Counted from the first letter of the stretch, positions 27,273 to 36,174 are shown. The stretch: 64,000 nucleotides of DNA from Anaerozeibacter sp031551775 (GCA_031551775.1 JAVBND010000019.1:1-64000), one strand, 5' to 3'. The notes: generated by a model not told the origin, from the sequence alone. Numbers and translations: made by a program.

Positions 27273-27955
27273 AGCGCGTCGTTGCATTGACATTTGCGCT
27301 CATGCTCGTCTTCCATAGCGTGTTGCCGGTTCAGGCGGCGGTTGTGCTCGACATCGGTTCGCGCGGCGAAAATGTGCGCAAGGTTCAGCAAAAGCTAATC
27401 TCCTGGGACTACATGGACGGCACCGCGGACGGCGTCTACGGCGCCGAAACCAAGAACGCGGTAAAGTCCTTCCAACGCAAGAACGGCCTAAACGCCGACG
27501 GACGCGTTGGGCCCGCGACGGCAGCCAAGATGGGCGTTACGCTGACCTCAAGCGGCAGTTCGTCTTCAGCCAAGGCGGCGTCCACATCCTCCGCATCCAT
27601 TACCTCGAGCGACCACCGACTGCTCAGCAAGCTGGTTTACGCCGAGGCGCGCGGCGAACCGTACAAGGGCAAGGTCGCTGTGGCGGCGGTGGTGCTCAAC
27701 CGCGTCAAAAGCTCGCAATTCCCCAACACCATCTCGGGCGTGATCTATCAGAAGGGCGCCTTCTCCTGCGTATCAAACGGCGCCATCAACAATTCGCCCG
27801 ATTCCGATTCCATCCGCGCGGCGCGCGACGCCATGAACGGCTGGGACCCAACCGGCGGGTGCCTGTACTTCTACAACCCCAGCGGAACAAACGATAAATG
27901 GATTCGCACGCGCACCGTCAAGACCGTGATCGGCAACCACAAGTTTGCGGTATAG
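27269..27955 (+). CDS. sleB: Spore cortex-lytic enzyme SleB
   Basis: 228 residues: signal peptide (~1-24), a PG_binding_1 domain (RGENVRKVQQKLISWDYMDGTADGVYG, ~32-90), a Ser-rich linker and a Hydrolase_2 (SleB/CwlJ) catalytic domain with KLVYAEARGEPYKGKVAVAAVVLNR carrying the catalytic Glu, and the FYNP motif. SleB is a lytic transglycosylase that degrades spore cortex during germination. Its start overlaps the spoIIR stop (ATGA), and ypeB, needed for SleB stability in bacilli, follows after 10 bases. Confidence 0.93.
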   Translation: MKRVVALTFALMLVFHSVLPVQAAVVLDIGSRGENVRKVQQKLISWDYMDGTADGVYGAETKNAVKSFQRKNGLNADGRVGPATAAKMGVTLTSSGSSSSAKAASTSSASITSSDHRLLSKLVYAEARGEPYKGKVAVAAVVLNRVKSSQFPNTISGVIYQKGAFSCVSNGAINNSPDSDSIRAARDAMNGWDPTGGCLYFYNPSGTNDKWIRTRTVKTVIGNHKFAV

Positions 27956-27965
27956 GAGGGCAAGC

Positions 27966-29300
27966 ATGGCATTTTTACTGAGCGGCAACAAGCGCAATTT
28001 TACAGCGGCAATCGCCATACTGACCGTGCTGAGTCTGGTGCTGGTCGTCACCGGATTTGTGCTAAACCGGCGCGTCGCGGCATTGACCAACCAGGTCAAC
28101 GCCAACTACCAAAAAGCGCTGTACGAGACCGGCGAACTGGTGAGCGGCGTGCAATTGAGCTTTGAAAAACTGCTGGTGTCAAGCTCAAGCGCGCATGTGC
28201 AAACGCTCCTGACCGACATCGCGCGCCAAGCAGACGGCGCGAGCGACAACCTGTCCATCCTGCCCCCGGGCGATGAAGCGCTCGAGGGCGCGGTCAAGTT
28301 TACCAATCAGGTCGGCGACTACGCGCGGGTGCTGACCGACCGGCTGGCGCATGGCGGTGAACTGACCGACAACGACAAAACGCAAATCACCGCACTTCAC
28401 AAGAGCGCCGTGGCGCTCAACATGCAACTGGCCGATATGATCACGGCGCTGGAAAAGGGCGAATATGCCTTCAACATCGACCAGGCCGCCATTGATTCGC
28501 TGCCCAAGAAGACCCAGGAGGTCAACAAACCCATCGTGGAATACCCGACGCTCCTCTACGACGGCCCGTTCTCGGACGCGCGCGATACCGGCACCATCAA
28601 AGTCGCGGGCGCGCAGGTGAGCGCGAACCAGGCGGCGGAGAAGCTCAAGGAATTCATCGGGCCTGAGCGCGTGACCCAGTTGACGCAGACCGGCGAATCA
28701 CACCTCCTGTCGGACTGTTACGACTTTGATGTACAAACCGAGTCCGGAACGCTCTCGGCCAGCGTCACCAAGGCGGGCGGACAGATCCTGTACATGCTGC
28801 CCAACAGCGATATTGTATCGCCCCGGCTTTCGATCGAAGAATCGATCGATAAAGGCGCGCAGTTCCTGCGCTCGCGCGGATACGGCGAGATGCAACTGAG
28901 CTACTGGCAACAGCAGGATGCAATCCTGACCGTCAACTTTGCCGCCATGCAGGACGGCGTCATCCTCTACCCCGACCTCATCAAGCTGCAAATCAACATG
29001 CAAAACGGCCTGGTGGTGGGCGTGGAATCGCTGAACTACCTGCGCAACCATACCTGGCGGCCGCTGAATACGCCTAAGGTCACCGAGGAAATGGCCATGG
29101 CAAAGCTCAACGACCAGCTGATCATCGACCGGATCCGCCGCTGCGTGATCCCGATCGACGCGGGCGAGGCGCAGTGCTGGGAGATTACGGCGCGCTTTGA
29201 AGGCGCCCAGCAGTACCTGATCTACATCGATGTAATGGACGGCCGCGAGCAGTCGATCCTGCAACTGGTCGAAGAAAACGGCGGATTGGCGGTGCAATAA
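27966..29300 (+). CDS. ypeB: Germination protein YpeB
   Basis: 444 residues. One N-terminal membrane helix (AAIAILTVLSLVLVVTGFVLN, ~14-34), then the YpeB helical region and C-terminal PepSY-like repeats (VTEEMAMAKLNDQLIIDRIRRCVIP region). YpeB is required for the localisation and stability of SleB in spores. Start at 27966 is preceded by AGGAGGG; a 7-residue extension is rejected. Last gene of the spoIIR-sleB-ypeB run. Confidence 0.9.
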   Translation: MAFLLSGNKRNFTAAIAILTVLSLVLVVTGFVLNRRVAALTNQVNANYQKALYETGELVSGVQLSFEKLLVSSSSAHVQTLLTDIARQADGASDNLSILPPGDEALEGAVKFTNQVGDYARVLTDRLAHGGELTDNDKTQITALHKSAVALNMQLADMITALEKGEYAFNIDQAAIDSLPKKTQEVNKPIVEYPTLLYDGPFSDARDTGTIKVAGAQVSANQAAEKLKEFIGPERVTQLTQTGESHLLSDCYDFDVQTESGTLSASVTKAGGQILYMLPNSDIVSPRLSIEESIDKGAQFLRSRGYGEMQLSYWQQQDAILTVNFAAMQDGVILYPDLIKLQINMQNGLVVGVESLNYLRNHTWRPLNTPKVTEEMAMAKLNDQLIIDRIRRCVIPIDAGEAQCWEITARFEGAQQYLIYIDVMDGREQSILQLVEENGGLAVQ

Positions 29301-29324
29301 CGCGCCCCAAACAAGCATTCCGGG

Positions 29325-29356
29325 GCCATCACGCGCGGTCATCCGCGCGTGATGGC
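29325..29356. terminator. Strong hairpin after ypeB
   Basis: A perfect 14-bp stem GCCATCACGCGCGG (29325-29338) with complement at 29343-29356 and a TCAT loop. No T-run follows, so termination may be inefficient or Rho-dependent; a transcript-stabilising role is also possible. Confidence 0.55.
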
Positions 29357-29449
29357 TTCGCATTCACACACAATGCGTTCCCGTGTTTTAAATCTCAAAC
29401 TTGCCCTTCCAGGCAGGTTCGCCTTGTGTTTGCGCGCACCTCAAAAAGA

Positions 29450-29478
29450 TTGTATTTCCCCGTGCGTTATACTATAAT
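29450..29478 (+). promoter_or_regulatory. Promoter of the LUD-domain gene
   Basis: TTGTAT (29450-29455), 17-base spacer, TATAAT (29473-29478), 49 bases before the ATG. Confidence 0.6.
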
Positions 29479-29526
29479 GGGGATGGGCAAAGAATACCGT
29501 TTCCGTGAAAGGGGTGGCGAATACAT

Positions 29527-30195
29527 ATGCAGGCAAAACAAAAAGCAATCACCGCCAGGAACCGCGCCTTGGGGGGAAAAGTGATGAGGAGCCTTGAGAA
29601 AAGGCGGTTTGCCGCATACTACGCCGACACTGCGGAAGAGGCGCAAAAGCTTGCGCTGTCCCTGATCCCGGAAGGGACGTCCGTGTCCTGGGGCGGTTCG
29701 GTCACGCTCGAGGAAATCGGGCTGCTTGACGCGGTGAAGCGCGGCAATTTCACGGTGATCGACCGCGACCGGGCGGGCAGCCCGGAAGAGCGGCATGCGC
29801 TCATGCGCGACGCTCTTACGTGCGATACGTTTTTAACCAGCTTCAACGCCCTAAGCGAAGACGGCATCGCGATCAATGTGGACGGCGTGGGCAACCGCGT
29901 AGCAGCCATCGCCTACGGTCCGAAAAGCGTCATCGCCGTCGTGGGCATGAACAAAGTGGTCAAAGGCGCGCAGGACGCCGTTTCGCGCGCGCGCAACTAC
30001 GCCGCGCCGATCAACGTCATGCGCTGCTCGGCGAATCCCTTCTTCCCCGCCATGAAGACGCCCTGCATGCCGGAAGGCGCATGCGGCGATTGCAAGACGG
30101 AAGATTGCGCCTGTTCCTACATCGTCGAAACCCGGATGTGCAAGCCTAGCGGGCGAATCAAGATCATCCTCGTGGGAGAGGACCTGGGGTTTTAG
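29527..30195 (+). CDS. LUD-domain (lactate utilisation-type, DUF162) protein
   Basis: 222 residues of the LUD/YkgG fold found in LutC/LutB. It shows RRFAAYYADTAEEAQKLALSLIPEGTSVSWGGSVTLEEIGLL near the start and VGNRVAAIAYGPKSVIAVVGMNKVVK later. The C-terminal region is cysteine-rich (PCMPEGACGDCKTEDCACS), possibly a metal or Fe-S site. Stand-alone LUD proteins are common in Clostridia and lack an assigned reaction. No lutA/lutB partner is adjacent. Monocistronic with its own promoter. Confidence 0.82.
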   Translation: MQAKQKAITARNRALGGKVMRSLEKRRFAAYYADTAEEAQKLALSLIPEGTSVSWGGSVTLEEIGLLDAVKRGNFTVIDRDRAGSPEERHALMRDALTCDTFLTSFNALSEDGIAINVDGVGNRVAAIAYGPKSVIAVVGMNKVVKGAQDAVSRARNYAAPINVMRCSANPFFPAMKTPCMPEGACGDCKTEDCACSYIVETRMCKPSGRIKIILVGEDLGF

Positions 30196-30221
30196 CCCAA
30201 GGATAAACGGGCAACCGGCAA

Positions 30222-30256
30222 AGGCCCTGTTTTCAACCGGACGGTCGGCAGGGCCT
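30222..30256. terminator. Possible terminator hairpin after the LUD gene
   Basis: AGGCCCTG (30222-30229) and CAGGGCCT (30249-30256) form an 8-bp stem with a 19-base loop. No T-run follows; weak evidence. Confidence 0.35.
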
Positions 30257-30315
30257 GCGAAAAGGACCATATGAAAGCGTCAAACAGCAAGGAAGGAGGG
30301 TGTGCTTTTCACCCT

Positions 30316-30873
30316 CTATTTCGCCGCAAGCTGAGTCAGCATATCATGTATTTTGATGATCGTCTTCCAGTTTCTGCTCGTCATGGGTTGATTGAGCGTC
30401 CCCATTCTTGCCGCCAGTTTGGAATCCCGGATGCTTTGGTTTGTGAGCAGGTATACTTCCCGCCCGGCGCAGCAAAGCCGATCACCGCCCGCGTGGGGCG
30501 CGCTCAGTTGGGTGATGCTCCCCGCATCGGGCGCCTCTTTCATAAAGTAAACGTAGAGGTGTTCAACCGCCTCGTTCACGGCGTTCGCCGCGCTGATTTC
30601 TTCGGCGGTAAACGGAAGGTTCGCGACAATCGTGTCCATTTCTGCTTTCGTGCGAAGGATCACATCGCTCTCAAAGCCGAACTTTTGCGCAAACTCTATT
30701 GCAATTTGATTCTCGTCAATATCCTTGGCCGAGTCAAAAACCACGTTCCCGCTTTGAATGTAGGTTTGAACGTTCCCAAAACCCATGCCTGTTAACAGGT
30801 CGCGCAAATCCGCCATCTTCACAACATGCTTGCCGCCAACATTGATTCCCCGAAACAGCGCAACATAGTGCAT
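30316..30873 (-). CDS. DUF1697 family protein
   Basis: 185 residues beginning MHYVALFRGINVGG, with VKMADLRDLLTGMGFGNVQTYIQSGNVVFDS, the hallmark of DUF1697. The family is cytoplasmic, widespread and of unknown function. Start at 30873 has GGAGGAAAG upstream. Not evidently in an operon. Confidence 0.87.
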   Translation of the reverse strand: MHYVALFRGINVGGKHVVKMADLRDLLTGMGFGNVQTYIQSGNVVFDSAKDIDENQIAIEFAQKFGFESDVILRTKAEMDTIVANLPFTAEEISAANAVNEAVEHLYVYFMKEAPDAGSITQLSAPHAGGDRLCCAGREVYLLTNQSIRDSKLAARMGTLNQPMTSRNWKTIIKIHDMLTQLAAK

Positions 30874-31037
30874 AGGCTTTCCTCCGTTCCTTGCCGACAC
30901 GCGTTCATTCACCGCATCGCGAGAACCGCTCCACGGCGATAACGCGCTTGTATCGCAAACGCGCGCGCAGCGCAGCTTTCAAATTGGGTCGGTTCCCGGC
31001 TGTGGCGGCTGCCGCTTCACCCATGCGGGCGCACGAT

Positions 31038-31069
31038 AAAAGGCGGACCATTTTCTCACATGATCCGCC
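31038..31069 (-). terminator. Intrinsic terminator of the PhnB-like gene
   Basis: On the minus strand GGCGGAT-CAT and ATG-GTCCGCC form a stem (31042-31051 with 31060-31069, one mismatch), followed by TTTT (31038-31041). It separates the VOC gene from the DUF1697 gene. Confidence 0.6.
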
Positions 31070-31083
31070 CGCCCGTGCCGCTT

Positions 31084-31500
31084 CTACTTCTGCGCGACGA
31101 AGTTCCACATCACGCCAAACTTGTCAAACACCACGCCCGCCAGCGGGCTGTAGAATGTCTCGGCCAACGCCATGCCCACGCGGCCCTCCTCAGCAAACAC
31201 ACCAAACGCATGCTTCACATCCTCCACGGACGTCTCCACCGCAAGCGAGATGCGTTCGGACTCGGGATCGTTCAGCGGTTGCCCCGGTCCGCAGTCGGAC
31301 ATTCGGATGAAGTCGTCGCCGATCCTGAGCGTGCACTGGCACACGCGGTTCAGGTAGTCCTGGGGGATCTGGAAGTTCGGATTGGGCGGCATGTCGGAAA
31401 ACCGCATGACCGCAATCACGTCGGTTTTGAACGCGCGCTTGTACAGCTCAATGGCTTCGTTGCATTGTCCGTTATAGGTTAGATAGGGCCTGATTTTCAT
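31084..31500 (-). CDS. PhnB-like VOC-family protein
   Basis: 138 residues with the PhnB/3-demethylubiquinone-methyltransferase-like glyoxalase fold: RPYLTYNGQCNEAIELYKRAF at the start, FIRMSDC, and a C-terminal AGVVFDKFGVMWNFV. Members often lack metal and have no fixed function. ATG at 31500 follows a GGAGGCGCC ribosome site; the upstream extension is rejected. Confidence 0.85.
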   Translation of the reverse strand: MKIRPYLTYNGQCNEAIELYKRAFKTDVIAVMRFSDMPPNPNFQIPQDYLNRVCQCTLRIGDDFIRMSDCGPGQPLNDPESERISLAVETSVEDVKHAFGVFAEEGRVGMALAETFYSPLAGVVFDKFGVMWNFVAQK

Positions 31501-31589
31501 GGCGGCGCCTCCTGTCGATTCTGTGTCCATGCCAGTATAGCACACAACCGGCGCAAACGCTATCCCATGATTGCCCGCCCATCCCAACC

Positions 31590-32378
31590 TCAGCCTAGTA
31601 TTTTCGAAAGCTCCGCAACGCCCGCGCCTTTTGAGCCGCTCGGGCTTGCGGCAAGCACGCATGCCGTGAGCAGATAATCAAACTTTGAGTTGAACCCGCC
31701 TGGCTTGCCGATACTGACCGCCTTGGACGTGCCCAAGCTGCGCGGCGGGATCGGCAAATCCAGCGCCACCTTGCGCACGCCGATGTTGGTAAATCTGACG
31801 GGAGAGACCGACGTGTCATCCGTGAAGGACATTTCAAGATTTACCGACTTCTTAATCGTCTGATTCGTGCCGTTGTATACGTATAGCTTGGTATACACCT
31901 TTCCGCTTTTCTGGTAGATTTCCTTGGACATCGCGATGACGAAGTTCCCCTTGTTCGCGGCGTCCTTGTAGCTGGGCGGCATTGATGTGTACGAGGCGCT
32001 GTTGCTCATCACGCCCACAGTGAACGATTTCATTCGGTACAATCTGTTGACCTTGTTGGTAACCTTGACGCTGATGGTGGCGTAGCCTTCCTTCTTGCAC
32101 GTGATGACGCCCTTGGAATTGACGCTGGCTATGCCGGGATTTTTGGACGACCACTTGATGGAATACCTGGAGCCCGCATACATCAGATCGGTCACATACG
32201 CATGCATTTGGTGCCCGGTCACCTCAACCGCCACGCCGTCAATGACCGCGCCCGAACCCGCGCTGTCGAATACCTTGATGGTGAACGACGGGTAGTAAGC
32301 CGCCATCGCGCCGACCGCGGGCAGCGCCAGAGAAAAGGTCAGCATGAGGAGCAGGGCCAGCCTGAGTTTCAATTTCAT
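31590..32378 (-). CDS. Secreted protein with a bacterial Ig-like (Big_2-type) domain
   Basis: 262 residues: signal peptide (KLKLRLALLLMLTFS to GAMA, ~22 residues), an unrecognised N-terminal strand, and a Big_2-like module around residues 65-120 (SIKWSSKNPGIASVNSKGVITCKKEGYATISVKVT). The C-terminal part (EMSFTDDTSVSPVRFTNIGVRKVALDLPIPPRS) resembles a beta-sandwich and also shares style with the neighbouring secreted protein's C-terminal domain. The second Met (32378) fits the GGAG site better than the first. Last gene of the leftward envelope-protein operon. Confidence 0.72.
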   Translation of the reverse strand: MKLKLRLALLLMLTFSLALPAVGAMAAYYPSFTIKVFDSAGSGAVIDGVAVEVTGHQMHAYVTDLMYAGSRYSIKWSSKNPGIASVNSKGVITCKKEGYATISVKVTNKVNRLYRMKSFTVGVMSNSASYTSMPPSYKDAANKGNFVIAMSKEIYQKSGKVYTKLYVYNGTNQTIKKSVNLEMSFTDDTSVSPVRFTNIGVRKVALDLPIPPRSLGTSKAVSIGKPGGFNSKFDYLLTACVLAASPSGSKGAGVAELSKILG

Positions 32379-32465
32379 ATACATTCTCCTTCACTTCGTT
32401 TTCTGTTCTATTTTTGTGCGCCGCATTGAAAACCCGCCTGCGCTATTTTCTCCCTTATTCAGGCC

Positions 32466-33206
32466 CTACCAGGCGATCTCCCACGTCCAGTAGTCGTCTT
32501 CGATATCCGGGTAGGCCGGGCATCCGTCGGTAAACTCCACCCAGGATATTTCGCAGGAGATCTCGCTGATCTTCTTGCGCTCATAGATTTCAATCTTGGG
32601 TACATATGCGGTCTCGCCGGGCTTGATCTTTACGCTTACCGTCTCGGTGAACAAGGCGCTGGGTACGACATCGCCGTTCCTGTCCTTGCCGATGATATTC
32701 AGCTCCACCTGCTTAATCGTGTGAGACCGGGCGGCATTAAAAACTTGCACTTGGAAGGTCATGTTGTTCTTGCCCTTCATGTTCCATTTGGCGTAGCTGG
32801 CGAAACTCACGGGAAACTCGCCTTCCACATAGTAGGGCGCGGAGTCGCTCATCAACTCCTTCAGGGTGTCAAAGGTCAGCGTGCCGTTGCGTTCGAGCGA
32901 CACCGTTTTTTGAAACAGGCGCACGGCATTCTCGGTATTCGTTCCATATGAGCCGTCGGCGCTGTCGAGCAGGTAGTCAAGCTCCCTCAACCGCCTCTGT
33001 ATGGCCTTGACCAGGACCCCGCTGTCGCCCTTTTTCAGCGCCGTGAAGCTGTCCTCGCTGTAGGACGTGCCGTCTACGGTGATGCTGCCATAGTCCAACA
33101 GCTTCATGAGATTGGCAAAGTACGCTGAAGGCGCCGCCTGTGCGCCGCTGAGAACCAAGCCGGAGCACAGCAACGCGCACAACAGCGCAACAAGCATCCG
33201 CCTCAT
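32466..33206 (-). CDS. Secreted peptidoglycan-binding-domain protein
   Basis: 246 residues: signal peptide (~1-24), then a PG_binding_1 domain (KKGDSGVLVKAIQRRLRELDYLLDSADGSYG, ~57-115), then a C-terminal beta-rich domain ending in an acidic, aromatic tail DDYWTWEIAW. No catalytic domain is visible, so a wall-binding scaffold or sensor is more likely than a hydrolase. Downstream of the zinc-ribbon membrane protein in the same leftward run. Confidence 0.75.
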   Translation of the reverse strand: MRRMLVALLCALLCSGLVLSGAQAAPSAYFANLMKLLDYGSITVDGTSYSEDSFTALKKGDSGVLVKAIQRRLRELDYLLDSADGSYGTNTENAVRLFQKTVSLERNGTLTFDTLKELMSDSAPYYVEGEFPVSFASYAKWNMKGKNNMTFQVQVFNAARSHTIKQVELNIIGKDRNGDVVPSALFTETVSVKIKPGETAYVPKIEIYERKKISEISCEISWVEFTDGCPAYPDIEDDYWTWEIAW

Positions 33207-33249
33207 ACCGATTCCCCCTTCATTTCGTCAACTTCAACTGGGGCTCCCC

Positions 33250-34650
33250 TCATCCCTCGCCTTTCAGGGTCGCCCATGTCTCGTTTACCCAGTTTGCGAC
33301 CATCCCCTCGTCCGGCAGCGGGCCGGGTATACCTTCCGTTCTACCTGTTGCAACAAGCTCTCGGTTGGGTGGGTCGTCCCCTTCCATGACCGTTGTTGCG
33401 CCGTTATAGGGTTCGCCGGTAACGGGATTGTAGATGCCGATCTCAATCGTCTGGCGGTATCCAACCAAGGAGTCGACTCCATCGCCTGTATCAATTGTCG
33501 TTACCACCCGGCTTCTGAAATCAATCCCTGATCCCTTGATGTTATAGTAAGGTATGTCCTCTCCCCGCCCATAGGTAAAACGAACAATGCCGCCTACCTC
33601 CACGGGATCGTCGGTTTTGAACTCTTCCGGTATATAGATGCCGCTGTAGTAGCTTTTCCCAACATCATAGGCTACCAGGGCATTGCCCTTCCCGATATCC
33701 GCTTTGGGGCCATTCTCCAGCGCTTGACGCATTTGCCTGTCCAGCGAAATCACTTTCCATTTTTCCGCAACCAGTTTTTCCACCTCATGATCAGGCGGAT
33801 TGGAGGATTTGTTTCCTACCACGTTGCCGCGGTCGCCCAGAATCTCCCCCGAAACAGCGTCGCGAATCCAGAAACCGATCATGGGCGTTCTATCGGAATC
33901 AACGTAGGTATGGTTGTGACTGATTTCGACAACCGCGCACACCTGCGTGGGGTCGTCGGTCCTTAGATCCTGCGGAATGTACTTGTTTGTGTATTTCTTG
34001 CTATCCTCATCATAGGTCACCAAGGCGTTGCCGTGCCCGCGAAACGATTCAGGTCCATCCGCCAACACCGCGCGCATCTTCTTGTCATACGCGTTCCCGC
34101 CAAACGATACAGCCCCTGCCGCAACCACGGCGACCAGCGAAACCGCGAGGATGATCTTGGTGTGGAGCTCAGTTGCGCGCAGCGCGGCAAACGGCTTGCT
34201 CGTTTTGGGCACAGTGACCATCTCTTCCCGCCCCAAGAACTTCATGGATTTGTCGTACTCTTCCTGCCAGCGTTTTTTCCGCCAAGGGAAGGTCAACAGG
34301 CCGATGATCAATTGCACGACATAGCTGCCCAGCAACAGTACCGCCAGGTAGAGAAGCCCCAATCCGCTGACCCTTTGAAGCTCAAGGGCGAGGAGCACTG
34401 CCATGATGCCAATAAAGACGTAGTATATCCCCCAGCCCAAGTAAAACTGATCCCAGCGCGGATACGTATCCTCCTTGCCGGACAATCCGATTTCGCTGAT
34501 GCGCGAGTCACGATATGGACGATTGCAGCGTTTGCACGTGCGTACGGTACATCCGTAATACTGAAAATGCCTTTGCGGCATGCCAAACGTGCCCTTCGCC
34601 TTCTTCCCGCAATGCGGGCAAACAAATCTGATCGTCTTGATCGTCGCCAT
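33250..34650 (-). CDS. Zinc-ribbon membrane protein with two copies of an unnamed ectodomain
   Basis: 466 residues. An N-terminal zinc ribbon (CPHCGKKAKG to CKRCNRPYRD, ~10-46) is followed by two membrane helices (~72-120) and a third (IILAVSLVAVVAAGAVSFG, ~166-185). Two tandem ectodomains follow (~190-310 and ~310-460), each with the pattern alanine-leucine helix, GKGNALVAYD, a YIPxxxxTDDPxxV strand and a xxDAVSGE/NPVTGEP turn ending PPDxxV or PPNRE. The same unit occurs once in the protein at 35464. I do not recognise the family. It probably senses or binds something outside the membrane. Confidence 0.7.
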   Translation of the reverse strand: MATIKTIRFVCPHCGKKAKGTFGMPQRHFQYYGCTVRTCKRCNRPYRDSRISEIGLSGKEDTYPRWDQFYLGWGIYYVFIGIMAVLLALELQRVSGLGLLYLAVLLLGSYVVQLIIGLLTFPWRKKRWQEEYDKSMKFLGREEMVTVPKTSKPFAALRATELHTKIILAVSLVAVVAAGAVSFGGNAYDKKMRAVLADGPESFRGHGNALVTYDEDSKKYTNKYIPQDLRTDDPTQVCAVVEISHNHTYVDSDRTPMIGFWIRDAVSGEILGDRGNVVGNKSSNPPDHEVEKLVAEKWKVISLDRQMRQALENGPKADIGKGNALVAYDVGKSYYSGIYIPEEFKTDDPVEVGGIVRFTYGRGEDIPYYNIKGSGIDFRSRVVTTIDTGDGVDSLVGYRQTIEIGIYNPVTGEPYNGATTVMEGDDPPNRELVATGRTEGIPGPLPDEGMVANWVNETWATLKGEG

Positions 34651-34683
34651 ATCGCATTCCTCCTAGGGGCAACACGCCCTAAT

Positions 34684-35154
34684 TTAGTCAAAGCCGGTCC
34701 CCAATGTTTCCCCGCCGCCCGGCCCGTCCCGCTCGTCGTCCCACCCGAGCGCCCGGGCGCGAGCCAAACTGCCCCGATACTCGCCCAGATCCGCAAACAA
34801 GAACATGGCGCGCATCGTGTCCCCGGCAGCTTCGGCCTCCTCGGCAAGCCGGAAATTCGCCGCCTGCATGAGGACTTTTGCGTTCGCGGCCCGCGCAAGC
34901 GCGTCCCCGTAATCCGGGATCATCGAGAAAAACGTGTGCGCCGCCAGGTAGTCCTCCTCGGCTTCCCGCGCTTCGGCCAGGGCGTAGATTTCCGCCGGAT
35001 CCGCAGGCAGCCAATCGTCCTCCTGTTCGTCCGCGCATGTCTGCCCGACCATGAAGTCCGCCGCTGCCCCATCGGCATCCGCCGCCGAAACAACGCCCGG
35101 CATCAGGCAACCGCAAACAAAAACACATGTCGCCATCCGAGTCACCCACCGCAT
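34684..35154 (-). CDS. Small secreted alpha-helical repeat protein
   Basis: 156 residues with a signal peptide (MRWVTRMATCVFVCGCLM to VVSA, ~24). The rest is acidic and helical: IYALAEAREAEEDYLAAHTFFSMIPDYGDALARAANAKVL and FRLAEEAEAAGDTMRAMFLFADLGEYRGSLARARAL look like two TPR/Sel1-like helix pairs of the kind often fused to zinc-ribbon proteins. First gene of the leftward run, 33 bases ahead of the zinc-ribbon membrane protein. Function unknown. Confidence 0.62.
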   Translation of the reverse strand: MRWVTRMATCVFVCGCLMPGVVSAADADGAAADFMVGQTCADEQEDDWLPADPAEIYALAEAREAEEDYLAAHTFFSMIPDYGDALARAANAKVLMQAANFRLAEEAEAAGDTMRAMFLFADLGEYRGSLARARALGWDDERDGPGGGETLGTGFD

Positions 35155-35226
35155 GCCAATCCCTCATTTCCGTCCAATCCATCGAATTGCGCACTTGAAG
35201 TATAATCCGCGCACGCCCCAGCGCCG

Positions 35227-35243
35227 TCGCCAAGCTGGCGACA
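35227..35243. promoter_or_regulatory. Inverted repeat GTCGCCA-n3-TGGCGAC, copy 1
   Basis: GTCGCCAAGCTGGCGAC: perfect 7-bp arms around AGC. It lies 72 bases upstream of the leftward secreted-protein gene. Flanking AATTTG (minus strand) is shared with copy 2. Candidate operator. Confidence 0.55.
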
Positions 35244-35328
35244 AATTGGCAGCCATAAACCATTATAGCATTGGGACTTCATCGTTGGTTCCTAAAAAAT
35301 ATAGGAACCGCGCTCAGCGTGGTTATAG

Positions 35329-35334
35329 TATAAT
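35329..35334 (+). promoter_or_regulatory. -10 element in the divergent region
   Basis: TATAAT within TTATAGTATAATGGGG. No good -35 at the expected distance. A hairpin GGTTCCTA-n7-TAGGAACC lies just upstream (35287-35309). Confidence 0.4.
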
Positions 35335-35382
35335 GGGGCTATAAACCGCCTTGGAATTTAGGCTCGTGCCCGACCATAATTT

Positions 35383-35399
35383 GTCGCCAGCCGGGCGAC
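35383..35399. promoter_or_regulatory. Inverted repeat GTCGCC-n5-GGCGAC, copy 2
   Basis: GTCGCCAGCCGGGCGAC: 6-bp perfect arms, one mismatch in the seventh pair relative to copies 1 and 3. It lies 65 bases before the rightward ectodomain gene. Confidence 0.5.
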
Positions 35400-35463
35400 T
35401 TGATTGAACCTGGTATCTGATAGGCTTCACTCAACGAAAATATGGAAAGGTTGGGATCGTTCG

Positions 35464-36075
35464 ATGGCCTTCGTCAAATTCCTGCGTTCGGTATGGAACT
35501 TGGTGCGCACTAGCTGGAAATCCCTTTTCACCCCCGACGAGGATAAAGTGGGCCCGCTGATCTTTCTTGTCATGGTTGCCGTCTTTGCGGCAGGCATCGC
35601 GGCGGGCAGCGTGTATGTGGTTTCGCGCGCCTCTCAAGCTGTCGTTGCCAGCGCATACAACCGCCGGGCGAGCTCCGCGTTGGCCGATATTCCATCGCCT
35701 TCGTACTTGGGCGGCACGCGCCTGATTGCCTTCAATGACGGCAGAGGCGTCTATACGGATCAATACATCCCCGATGATCTGGTCCCAGAGGATCTTTCGC
35801 AGGTTCGCGCCATCGTGCATTTTACCCCTGGCCAGGACAGTGTCGGTCACTATGGCGCGAGCGGAACTGCGTATCGGCGCTCGGTCAAGCTGGAAATTCG
35901 CGACGCGGTCACAGGGTCGCTTTTTCCAAACGCCACCACGACAATATATGGCGGATATCCGCCCGATTCCATCGTCACAAGCATACCATTTTGGCAGGAC
36001 CGGCATGGCTCCTATCCCGATGAGGAATCGGTCAAGCGCTGGGTAGAAGAAACATGGAGCGCACTTGCGCGCTAG
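35464..36075 (+). CDS. Single-pass membrane protein with one copy of the unnamed ectodomain
   Basis: 203 residues: a basic amphipathic N-terminus, one membrane helix (GPLIFLVMVAVFAAGIAAGSVYVV, ~30-53) and an ectodomain (~65-203). The latter parallels the two repeats of the protein at 33250: ALADIPSP, TRLIAFNDGRGVYTDQYIPDDLVPEDLSQVRAIV, RDAVTGSLFPNATTTIYGGYPPD, and the same C-terminal E-x-V-x-x-WVEETWSAL tail (there VNETWATLKGEG). It is thus a divergently encoded, shortened paralogue without the zinc ribbon. Start ATG at 35464 chosen over an upstream TTG; ribosome site is weak. Confidence 0.68.
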   Translation: MAFVKFLRSVWNLVRTSWKSLFTPDEDKVGPLIFLVMVAVFAAGIAAGSVYVVSRASQAVVASAYNRRASSALADIPSPSYLGGTRLIAFNDGRGVYTDQYIPDDLVPEDLSQVRAIVHFTPGQDSVGHYGASGTAYRRSVKLEIRDAVTGSLFPNATTTIYGGYPPDSIVTSIPFWQDRHGSYPDEESVKRWVEETWSALAR

Positions 36076-36174
36076 TGGATGGACCGCAAGGCAGCAGGAG
36101 ATCGTCTCTTGGATTGAGGAAACATGGAACGCATACCTGGACGCCGATGCGAAGGAAACGGAGGGAGAAATCCA

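Noticed and set aside
34684..35154. Lipoprotein call for the small secreted repeat protein
   Set aside because: The cysteines in its signal region (VFVCGCLM) do not form a good lipobox, and a signal-peptidase I site at VSA-AD fits better.
35287..35309. Hairpin GGTTCCTA-n7-TAGGAACC as a terminator
   Set aside because: No T-run on either strand and no gene ending next to it; more likely part of the divergent promoter region.
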